This document shows, one piece after another, positions 8,624 through 15,975 of a DNA stretch of 64,000 bases; position 1 is the stretch's first letter; the number at the start of each line of letters is the position of its first letter. This DNA comes from Chelativorans alearensis (GTDB lineage Bacteria > Pseudomonadota > Alphaproteobacteria > Rhizobiales > Rhizobiaceae): NCBI RefSeq assembly GCF_010993735.1, contig NZ_WQNI01000013.1, forward strand, positions 346,665 through 410,664. The letters are read 5' to 3'. Position numbers and translations under genes: made by a program. The notes below the pieces were generated by a model. That model saw nothing but the letters and a program-made list of their open reading frames with translations. It was not told the origin of the DNA and ran no database searches.

Positions 8624-10164
8624 TCGGCTGGCTCTATCGTTTCGGCCGCAAGCCTGCGGCTGACCTTGCCCGTGTCCGTCTTCGGCAGCTCGCTGACGAA
8701 CCGCACGAGTTTCGGGACCATGAAGTCTTCCAGATGGCGGGTGCAATGGCGGATGACGTCGCGCTCGGAAAGTGCCGGGTCGGTCGAGACGACCATTGCT
8801 GCGATGGCATGGCCCAGCACCGGATCGGCCACCCCCGTCACCACGGCTTCGGCGATCGACGGATGGGCGTGAAGGACCGCCTCCACTTCCTTGGGTGCCA
8901 CCTTCTCGCCGCGCGTCTTGATGATGTCGTCCTTGCGGCCGACGAAATAGAGGAAGCCGTCGGCGTCGGTGCGGAAGAGGTCTCCGGTGTAGAGCACCTT
9001 CTCCCACGGATTGAGGCCCGGCCGCAGCATCCTGGCCGTCGCCTCCTCGTTGCGCCAGTAGCCCTGCATGACGTGTGGGCCACGGATCACCAATTCCCCC
9101 ACCGTTCCGGAGGGGACGGGCCTGCCGTCCTCGCCCACCACGAAAGCTTCGGTATTCGGGATCGCGATGCCGACCGAGTCCGGCCGGTGGTCAAGCTCCT
9201 CCGGCGGCAGATAGGTGCAACGCTTGCATTCGGTGAGCCCGTACATGGAATAGAGCTCGACACCCGGGCACAGCTCGCGCAGCCGGGCGATATGAGGCGG
9301 CGGCAGGGCGGCGGCGGTGTTGGAAAAGTAGCGCAGGCTCGGCAGGAAACCGGGCTGGAGGTCGCGCATCTGCAGGATCATCGCTGCCATGGTGGGGACC
9401 AGCGGAAAGCCGGTCACCTTTTCCTTGCGCATCAGTTCGAAGATCGCCTGAGGGAAAGCGAAGGACTTCTCCAGCACCAGTGTGGCGCCGAGCTTGACCG
9501 ACATCAGGAGCTGATAGAGCCCGTAGTCGAAGGCGAGCGGCAGGGCGTTCAGGATGATGTCTTCCCGCGTGTTGCGCAGGTAGGTGGTAATGGATGTGGC
9601 GGCCGCCTCCACGTTGCGGTGCGTCATCATCACGCCCTTGGGGCGGCCGGTCGAGCCGGAGGTATAGATGAGCATGGCAAGATCGACATCGATGCCGCCA
9701 TGCGAGGCGGGAACGGGCTGGGTCGTCAGGGCCTCTGCGAAGGAGAGGGGGCCTTCCGGCACTGCCTCCCCGGGCCTCTGCGTGGAGACGAGAACGAACG
9801 GTCGGCCGCAAAGCGCGCGCGCCTCGGCGGCGACCGGCAGGAGCTTGGCCTGCGTCAGCACCGCCGCAGCCTCGCAATCCCCTGCCACATAGGCAAGTTT
9901 CTCGGCCTTGGTGGAAGCGTTGATCGGGCTGAAGGTGGCACCGGCTTTCAGCACGGCGAAGATGGAGACCGCCGCCTCCCAGGAATTGTCCATGAAGACC
10001 AGGACGCGGTCGTTGCGGCGCACGCCGCTCGACGCCAACGCTGCCGCCAACCGGTCGGACAGCGCATCCAACTCGTTATAGGAAAGCCGCCGGGAGCCGC
10101 AGATCAGAGCCGTCTTGGCTCCATCGGCCAAGGCGCTGCGTTTCAGGAACTCTTCGACACGCAT
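8620..10164 (-). CDS. AMP-forming acyl/amino-acid ligase
   Basis: This 514-residue member of the ANL adenylating superfamily shows the core motifs in order: the phosphate loop IYTSGSTGRPKG, YGLTEC, GELVIRGPHVMQGYW, YTGDLFRTDADGF, the hinge-region GRKDDIIKTRGEKV and the catalytic lysine in DTGKVSRR (about residue 500). It should activate a carboxylic acid as acyl-AMP and load it on a thiol, most likely the phosphopantetheine of the ACP encoded 22 bases upstream. The start at 10164 (MRVEEFLKRS) matches family N-termini; the longer frame from 10281 overlaps the ACP gene and is unlikely. The set resembles ligase-plus-ACP pairs of exosortase-associated polysaccharide loci. Its substrate cannot be read. 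Confidence 0.85.
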   Translation of the reverse strand: MRVEEFLKRSALADGAKTALICGSRRLSYNELDALSDRLAAALASSGVRRNDRVLVFMDNSWEAAVSIFAVLKAGATFSPINASTKAEKLAYVAGDCEAAAVLTQAKLLPVAAEARALCGRPFVLVSTQRPGEAVPEGPLSFAEALTTQPVPASHGGIDVDLAMLIYTSGSTGRPKGVMMTHRNVEAAATSITTYLRNTREDIILNALPLAFDYGLYQLLMSVKLGATLVLEKSFAFPQAIFELMRKEKVTGFPLVPTMAAMILQMRDLQPGFLPSLRYFSNTAAALPPPHIARLRELCPGVELYSMYGLTECKRCTYLPPEELDHRPDSVGIAIPNTEAFVVGEDGRPVPSGTVGELVIRGPHVMQGYWRNEEATARMLRPGLNPWEKVLYTGDLFRTDADGFLYFVGRKDDIIKTRGEKVAPKEVEAVLHAHPSIAEAVVTGVADPVLGHAIAAMVVSTDPALSERDVIRHCTRHLEDFMVPKLVRFVSELPKTDTGKVSRRLAAETIEPAE

Positions 10165-10186
10165 ACCGGATCTCCAGCCTCCCCGC

Positions 10187-10459
10187 TCATGCGGACAGAG
10201 ACGCCTCCGCGCCCACTCTGGCGCTGACGAAAGCAACGATCCGGTCGAGCGAATCGAGATTCGCTGGAACGATGTCAGCATCGGCCATGGTCAGCCCGAA
10301 CTGCTCTTCGATGAAAGCGACGAGCTCCAGCACGCCGGTGGAATCGATGATGTCGTTCTCGATGAGCGATGCGTCTTCTTCGAGTGCGAAGGACGTGTCA
10401 CCAAACAAGAAATTCTCGACGATGAACGCATGCACGCTGTCCTTGATGTTGTTCGTCAT
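10187..10459 (-). CDS. Acyl carrier protein
   Basis: This 90-residue acidic protein contains the 4'-phosphopantetheine attachment motif DSTG, with the modified serine at about residue 40, inside a four-helix ACP-like sequence (ENDIIDSTGVLELVAFIEEQ). The ATG at 10459 is preferred over the one at 10465 because AGGAG stands six bases before it, whereas the upstream ATG touches the same AGGAG. It sits between the AsnB-type amidotransferase and the AMP ligase, so it is likely the carrier for a specialised acyl or aminoacyl group rather than the fatty-acid ACP. Confidence 0.85.
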   Translation of the reverse strand: MTNNIKDSVHAFIVENFLFGDTSFALEEDASLIENDIIDSTGVLELVAFIEEQFGLTMADADIVPANLDSLDRIVAFVSARVGAEASLSA

Positions 10460-10477
10460 TCCCATCTCCTTACAAGC

Positions 10478-12424
10478 TTACGCGGCCTCCGAGGCCCGGA
10501 AGTGCGAACCCGTGAATGTCTCAAGCCAGAGCTGAGACGAAAGAATGCCGACGAAGGCGGCGTTGTCGCGAAAGCCGGTGAGCGGCTGCTGGCGGCTTTT
10601 CGCGAAGAGCTTTGACACGGAGGCCGGATTGAAGAGGCCGCCGGCGGCAAGCTTCTCCGCGCTCATGGCCTCGCGGACGTAATCCTTCTCGCCTGCCCCC
10701 CTGAAAGACTGGCTGTCGGGCGCGCGGTAAGGCTGCTTGGTCCGCCGTAGGATCGTTTCCGGCAGGAGGCTTTTGCTCGCCTCGCGCAAGATATGCTTTT
10801 CGACCAGCCGCTTCAGCTTCATCTCCGGCGGAAGTGTTGCGGCAAATTCGACCAATCGGTGGTCGAGGAAGGGAAAGCGCCCCTCGATGCCGTGCGCCAT
10901 CGCCATGCGATCGCCCTGGCTCGAAAGAATGTAGCCCGGCAGGAGGAATCGCGATTCCAGATACTGCGCCTGGTGCAGCGGATGCCAGCGGCCGAACTCC
11001 GCCGGCAGCCGCGATGCCAATTCCTCCGCCGCGTCGTAGCCGGAAAGGGTCTCACGCAGATCCGCGGAGAAGAACAGCTTTGCCGCCCCGGTCGCCCGAA
11101 ACCGGGGATTGTGGGAGAACAGAGGATCGTCTGGCGAATCCGCGCCTGCACCGAAGAAGGCGGCCAGATATTCCGCCGACTGCTGCTTGAGGCCCGGCAG
11201 GTAGGGGTAGAGCTTGCGGAAGAGGTGGGGCCGGATGCGCGAGCCCGGCTGGCGCGCGCAGAAGCGGCGCACCCGCGCCTCCTTGAAAAGGTCGTAACCG
11301 GCGAACACCTCATCCGCCCCCTCGCCCGTCAGCACGACTTTCAGGCCCTTCTCGCGAACGAGGGCGGAGAGCTTGAAAAGCGGCGCGGGCGCGGTCCGCA
11401 GGATCGGCCGCTCCGCAAAGCGGACAACCTCGGGGAAGACGGCGGCGATGTCGTCATCCCGGCACTGGACGGAACTGTGCATCGTCCCGAGGGCGGCGGC
11501 CATCTCCTTCTGAAAGGCGCTCTCGTCATGCTCCTCGCTGTCGAAGGCGACCGAAAAGGTACGCAGCACCTCCGACGTCATGCCCGCCGCCAGCGCAGAG
11601 ACAATCGAGGAATCGAGACCGCCCGAAAGGTAGGAGCCCACCGGTACATCGGCCCGCATGCGCAGACGCGTGGCGTCCGCAAGCAGCGCGCGTAACTCCG
11701 CGGCCGCAGCGTTCTCGTCCGTGTGGCGGCTGCGCGAACCATGATCGGGAAAGGCAAGTGACCAATAAGGCCTTACCGTTTGCTTGTCTTGTTCGACAAT
11801 CATCATGCTTGCCGGTTCGAGCTCATGGATATCCTTGAAGGGGGTGCGCGATGCAATGGGTGCCCATAGAGTGAAAATCTGGTCGAGTGCGACCGGATCC
11901 ATTTCCGCTTCGACACCTGGCACGTGCAAAAGCGCCTTCGCCTCCGATGCGAAGAAGAGCGTGTTTCGGACGGTCGTGTAGAACAGCGGGCGCACGCCCA
12001 TCCGGTCGCGGGCAAGGAACATGCGCCGGCGCTGCGCATCCCAGATGGCGAAGGCGAAATCTCCATTGAGATCGGCGAGGCAGTCTGGCCCCTTCTCGTC
12101 GTAAAGATGCAGGATGACTTCGGTGTCGCTGGAGGTGTGGAGGACCCTGCCGCGCGAGCGGAGCGCCTCACGCAACTCGACGTAGTTGAAGATTTCTCCG
12201 TTAAAGGCGATGGACAGCCGACCGTGCCCGATGGACATGGGCTGCTGGCCATCCGAGAGGCCGACGATCGACAGACGCGTGTGACAAAGGCCCGCGTTCG
12301 CGAAAGCGGCCACACCGCTTTCGTCGGGACCGCGGTGCGCAACGGCAGAGGCCATCCGCTCAAGCAGCGGCTTCGCCTCAGCCGGCGCTACGCCGGAGCC
12401 GAAATATCCACCAAAGCCGCACAA
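10478..12424 (-). CDS. AsnB-type glutamine amidotransferase (asparagine synthase family)
   Basis: This protein of about 648 residues has an N-terminal class II glutaminase domain and a C-terminal asparagine-synthase domain with the PP-loop SYLSGGLDSS. The start was set at the TTG at 12424 because it places cysteine directly after the initiator (LCGFGG), the essential nucleophile of this family; a longer frame from an ATG at 12457 would bury it. Motifs HRGPDESG and SIAFNGEIFNY support the glutaminase domain, and TGEGADEVFAGYD the synthetase domain. It would use glutamine nitrogen and ATP to amidate a carboxylate. With the ACP and ligase it resembles amidotransferases of exosortase-type exopolysaccharide loci. 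Housekeeping asparagine synthesis is less likely. Confidence 0.85.
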   Translation of the reverse strand: MCGFGGYFGSGVAPAEAKPLLERMASAVAHRGPDESGVAAFANAGLCHTRLSIVGLSDGQQPMSIGHGRLSIAFNGEIFNYVELREALRSRGRVLHTSSDTEVILHLYDEKGPDCLADLNGDFAFAIWDAQRRRMFLARDRMGVRPLFYTTVRNTLFFASEAKALLHVPGVEAEMDPVALDQIFTLWAPIASRTPFKDIHELEPASMMIVEQDKQTVRPYWSLAFPDHGSRSRHTDENAAAAELRALLADATRLRMRADVPVGSYLSGGLDSSIVSALAAGMTSEVLRTFSVAFDSEEHDESAFQKEMAAALGTMHSSVQCRDDDIAAVFPEVVRFAERPILRTAPAPLFKLSALVREKGLKVVLTGEGADEVFAGYDLFKEARVRRFCARQPGSRIRPHLFRKLYPYLPGLKQQSAEYLAAFFGAGADSPDDPLFSHNPRFRATGAAKLFFSADLRETLSGYDAAEELASRLPAEFGRWHPLHQAQYLESRFLLPGYILSSQGDRMAMAHGIEGRFPFLDHRLVEFAATLPPEMKLKRLVEKHILREASKSLLPETILRRTKQPYRAPDSQSFRGAGEKDYVREAMSAEKLAAGGLFNPASVSKLFAKSRQQPLTGFRDNAAFVGILSSQLWLETFTGSHFRASEAA

Positions 12425-12544
12425 ACCTCTGCCCCCAACATCGTCCGATGCATGCAATACCGCCGCACACCTTAATAATTGGATATTTCTTCACATGGCC
12501 TGCCGAACTCGGCGGGGGTTACCGGGAGTATCGTGGAGGAAGGC

Positions 12545-12560
12545 TTAGCCTATTCGCTAA
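12545..12560 (-). promoter_or_regulatory. Inverted repeat upstream of the AsnB-type gene
   Basis: TTAGC and GCTAA arms are separated by six bases inside the 202-base gap between the decarboxylase and the AsnB-type gene. On the minus strand TTGAGA lies about 17 bases before this repeat, so a weak promoter with an operator over its -10 region is possible. Nothing else is seen in this gap. Confidence 0.25.
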
Positions 12561-12626
12561 AATGGAAAGCATTCTCAATTTCGCTTGTCGGCTCTCCAAC
12601 TCCTTGGCCGGACGCCGGGCGAAGGG

Positions 12627-14111
12627 CTAGGTGCCGGAGATTTCGCGCCCAAGGCGAACGGTTTCCCGGACAAGGAGAAGGAGATCATCGCGCCGCGTCC
12701 GATGATTGGCGATTGCCACTCTCAGGCAATGCTCGTCGTGCACTGTCGTGTCCGAGAGCGCGGCCGTGCCTTGCTCCTGCAACCGCAGCATGATCTCGAT
12801 GTTGAGCGCTTTCAGAGCCTCGCCATCTACACCCCCTGGCACTCCTGCTGGGCGAAAGCGATAGCACACGATGTTGATGCTCGTCGGTGCAACCAGCTCA
12901 AGAAGGGGCTCGTTCTCGATCAATTGGCTGAGATAGGCGCCCTGAGCGACGTTCTGGTCGATGAGCCGGCCGAACGTGTCCGCGCCATGCTCCTTGAGTG
13001 CCATCCAGACTTTCAGCGAGCGGAAACCACGAGTGGTCTGCAGGCCGTAGTCGTGCAGCCACGGGGCCGATGCGAGGCCGCGCGGCGTCGGTTCGAGGTA
13101 TTCCGGCGCGACCGCGAAGGTGCCGCGGTGGGCGGCCGCGTCCCGTATCAGGGCGCAGCCGACCTCGAACGGCGCATGCAGCCACTTGTGCGGATCAAGC
13201 GCTACGGAATGGGCATGTTCGATCCCGGCGACACGGTGGGCGTTCTTCGGAGCGATGGCAAGCAGGGCGCCGATGCAGCCGTCGACATGGAGCCAGATAT
13301 CCTCTTCCCCCGCCAGCTTCGCCAAGGCCTGAAGATCGTCGATGGCGCCGGTATTTACCGTCCCGGCTGTTGCGATCACGCAGGCGGGACGGAATCCGGC
13401 CGCGCGATCCTCCGCAATCGCGGCGCGCAGCGCGGCAACGTCGATGCGCAGTTCGCCGTCCGTCGCGATGCGCCGCAGGGCCCGGTTTCCCATCCCGAGC
13501 GCTTCCACGGCCTTGCGGTGGCAGCTGTGAATTTGATCCGAGCCGTAGAAGCGTAAGGGGTTTTCGATGGCTGCGACGCCATGTTCCCGTACATCGACGC
13601 CAGCCTTCACGTTGCGCGCCACGGTCAGCCCGATGAGGTTCGCTATCGAACCGCCGCTGACCAGCGTGCCACTGGCGGAAGCCGGAAAGCCGATCATCTC
13701 CTTGCACCAGTTCACCACCTGGCCGTCCAAAAACGCGGCGGCGTGGTTGCCGCCGCCGAGATTGGAGCCTTGGACCGCCGCCAGGAGGTCTGCCAGCGCC
13801 CCGGTGAAGTTGCCCGATCCCATATACCAGGACCAAAAGCGCGGATGAACATTGCCCATCGGATAGGGCATCACGTTCTCCGCGACCTCGCGGTAGACCT
13901 CGGCGAGCGGCGCTGGCGAGCGTGGCAGGGGTGCATCGAAGAAGGCCCTCACCTCCGCAGGCACCTCCCGCCACACCGGCCGATCGCGGACATCACGCAG
14001 ATAGGCGATGGAATCGTCGATGATCCGGCGCGAGAGCGAACGTATGCTGCTCCAGTCGTCTGGATCGAGCGTCTCTTCCACCTCGCGCAGGGCGTTCTGC
14101 ATATCGTTCAC
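12627..14111 (-). CDS. Group II pyridoxal-phosphate decarboxylase
   Basis: This 494-residue fold-type I PLP enzyme resembles glutamate, aromatic-L-amino-acid and diaminobutyrate decarboxylases. The cofactor lysine lies in SVALDPHKWLHAPFEVG, preceded by the conserved HVDGCIGA block and the substrate/cofactor region NPHRFWSW-like NVHPRFWSWYMGSG. The GTG at 14111 was chosen because AAGGAG stands five bases upstream; the next ATG at 14102 is too far from it. It lies 16 bases downstream of the cysteine-synthase-like gene and may decarboxylate the amino acid that this enzyme makes, giving an amine for the locus product. That coupling is inference from adjacency; the amino acid is unknown. Confidence 0.8.
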   Translation of the reverse strand: MNDMQNALREVEETLDPDDWSSIRSLSRRIIDDSIAYLRDVRDRPVWREVPAEVRAFFDAPLPRSPAPLAEVYREVAENVMPYPMGNVHPRFWSWYMGSGNFTGALADLLAAVQGSNLGGGNHAAAFLDGQVVNWCKEMIGFPASASGTLVSGGSIANLIGLTVARNVKAGVDVREHGVAAIENPLRFYGSDQIHSCHRKAVEALGMGNRALRRIATDGELRIDVAALRAAIAEDRAAGFRPACVIATAGTVNTGAIDDLQALAKLAGEEDIWLHVDGCIGALLAIAPKNAHRVAGIEHAHSVALDPHKWLHAPFEVGCALIRDAAAHRGTFAVAPEYLEPTPRGLASAPWLHDYGLQTTRGFRSLKVWMALKEHGADTFGRLIDQNVAQGAYLSQLIENEPLLELVAPTSINIVCYRFRPAGVPGGVDGEALKALNIEIMLRLQEQGTAALSDTTVHDEHCLRVAIANHRTRRDDLLLLVRETVRLGREISGT

Positions 14112-14127
14112 GGGGGCTCCTTGCCGC

Positions 14128-15213
14128 TCAGGCGGCGAATTGAAAGCCTGGCGTGGAGCGCGAGAGCGCCATCTCCTCCTCATCCATGTCTGCTTCGATA
14201 GCCTCGAAGAGCGGTGTCGTCATATACCGCTCGCCTGTATCCGGCAGCATGCAAAGGATGACGGAGCCGGTGGGCGCGCGTTCGGCGATCTGACGCGCCA
14301 CGGCGAAGGTGGCCCCGCCGGAGATGCCGGTAAAGATACCCTCTTTCTGAGCCAGCGCCTTGGCCCATTTGATGCCCTCGGGCCCGGCAATCGGCACGAC
14401 CTCGTCATAGAAGCGGGAATCGATCGCTTCCTGCAGCACATGGGGGATGAAGTCGGGGGTCCAGCCCTGGATCGGGTGCGGCTCAAAGGCGGGGTGGCTG
14501 GCAGCCGGGGCACCGTCGGGCGAGCGCTTCTGCTCATGGCCGCTGCCGACAAGCTGGGCGTTGGCCGGCTCGCTGAGCACGATCTTCGTTTCGGGCCTTT
14601 CCCGGCGCAGCACGCGCCCGACGCCGGCCACCGTGCCGCCGGTGCCGTAGCCGGTCACGAACCAGTCGAGCCTGGACCCGGCAAAGTCGTTGATAATCTC
14701 GCGCGCCGTGGTCGCTTCGTGGATGTCGGCATTGGCGTCGGTCTCGAACTGGCGCGCGAGGAACCAGCCATTGGCCTCGGCCAGCTCGACCGCCTTTCTG
14801 TACATGCCGAAGCCCTTTTCCGCACGCGGCGTCAGCACGACCTTTGCACCCAGCATGCGCATCAGCTTACGGCGCTCTATGGAGAAGCTGTCGGCCATGG
14901 TGACCACGAGGGGGTAGCCCTTCTGCGCGCAGATCATGGCGAGGCCGATCCCGGTATTGCCGCTGGTCGCCTCGACGACCGTCTGCCCCGGCTTCAGAGC
15001 CCCGGTACGCTCGGCCTCCTCGATGATGTTCAGGGCCAGCCGGTCCTTGACCGATCCGGCGGGATTGAAGAATTCCGCCTTCACATAAATGGTCGCGTGG
15101 TCGACGCTGAGATTGTTGATCCGGATCGTGGGCGTGTCGCCCACCGTGTCGAGAATGCTGCCGAAGAGACGGCCTCGGCCTGCCGTCGTACGTATCGTTG
15201 TTTGGATAGGCAT
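14128..15213 (-). CDS. Cysteine synthase-like PLP enzyme
   Basis: This 361-residue fold-type II PLP enzyme carries the CysK signatures: the PLP lysine in FNPAGSVKDRLA, the substrate loop TSGNTGIG, the phosphate-binding GTGGTVAGVG and the C-terminal PDTGERYMTT block. It is longer than E. coli CysK (about 323) because of an internal segment around SGHEQKRSPDGAPA and a C-terminal tail. The start at 15213 has AGGAG seven bases upstream. It would perform a beta-replacement on O-acetylserine (or similar), making cysteine or, in this setting, a non-standard amino acid such as a 2,3-diaminopropionate type. The gene order with the decarboxylase favours a specialised role, but it may simply be a cysteine synthase paralogue. 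Confidence 0.8.
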   Translation of the reverse strand: MPIQTTIRTTAGRGRLFGSILDTVGDTPTIRINNLSVDHATIYVKAEFFNPAGSVKDRLALNIIEEAERTGALKPGQTVVEATSGNTGIGLAMICAQKGYPLVVTMADSFSIERRKLMRMLGAKVVLTPRAEKGFGMYRKAVELAEANGWFLARQFETDANADIHEATTAREIINDFAGSRLDWFVTGYGTGGTVAGVGRVLRRERPETKIVLSEPANAQLVGSGHEQKRSPDGAPAASHPAFEPHPIQGWTPDFIPHVLQEAIDSRFYDEVVPIAGPEGIKWAKALAQKEGIFTGISGGATFAVARQIAERAPTGSVILCMLPDTGERYMTTPLFEAIEADMDEEEMALSRSTPGFQFAA

Positions 15214-15325
15214 GAACGATCTCCTAGTGATCACGTTGAATCCGGACTTCCCGGTGGTTCCGGTGCGGCCGGCCTGCCGCCGTCCTGCGCTGCAAGCGGA
15301 GGCAGGCCAGCCAACAATCATAGCC

Positions 15326-15826
15326 CTAGTTCGTCCGCGGGTCGTCCTTGGGATTGACGTATTCGACACCGAACGGGCCGATGCCGTTGAGCTGGACGAC
15401 CGTCTCTTCGTCGGCCCAGGCGAAATGTGCTGTGCCGACGGGTATACGTACGAAACTTCCCGGCGGCAGGATGGGCGCCGTGCTACGGTCGTACGTCTCT
15501 CCGGTGGCCATGCCGAAGCCTCCCGAAACGACCGTAACATGCTCCTCCTTCAGATGGCGGTGGGGCGCGATCACGTAGCCGGCGGGAAATTTCAGTCGAA
15601 AGACGAATTGGCCTTCCTCGGCCGGATTGCCATGCAGCACGGCAATCTGAGCGCCGGCCGGCAAAGTGGGCGGGCCCGGCTGCCACTCCACCTGGTCTTC
15701 GGTGATTGCGGTGTGATGCGCCTCGCCGGCCGGCACGGGTGTTACCGACAGGGCGAGAAGTGCGCCGAGCGCGACAGCGCCGTAAAGGGCCGACGGCGAG
15801 ATACGACAACTCCTACTCAGGGTCAT
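15326..15826 (-). CDS. Exported cupin-domain protein
   Basis: This 166-residue protein starts with a cleavable signal-like segment (hydrophobic GAVALGALLALSV, likely cleavage after PAGEA). The mature part contains both cupin motifs: HRHLKEE (metal ligands His, His, Glu) and PVGTAHFAW (last histidine). It should be a small periplasmic metal-binding beta-barrel; enzymatic activity is not predictable. It diverges from the large SARP/TPR regulator at 15976, a pairing that suggests regulation by that protein. The 149-base gap between them includes no obvious perfect operator. Confidence 0.75.
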   Translation of the reverse strand: MTLSRSCRISPSALYGAVALGALLALSVTPVPAGEAHHTAITEDQVEWQPGPPTLPAGAQIAVLHGNPAEEGQFVFRLKFPAGYVIAPHRHLKEEHVTVVSGGFGMATGETYDRSTAPILPPGSFVRIPVGTAHFAWADEETVVQLNGIGPFGVEYVNPKDDPRTN

Positions 15827-15975
15827 TGTTATTCCTCCTCTTTCTCAGTCTTTCTTTCCGCCCGCTCCACAAGTCTGGAGTGGGCAGGCGAGGGTGGGCA
15901 TCCAGCCCGATGCAGGATGCGGTCCATCGCATTCAATGATAGAATGTGCGCAGAGAGCCCACCGTTGGAGAGAAC

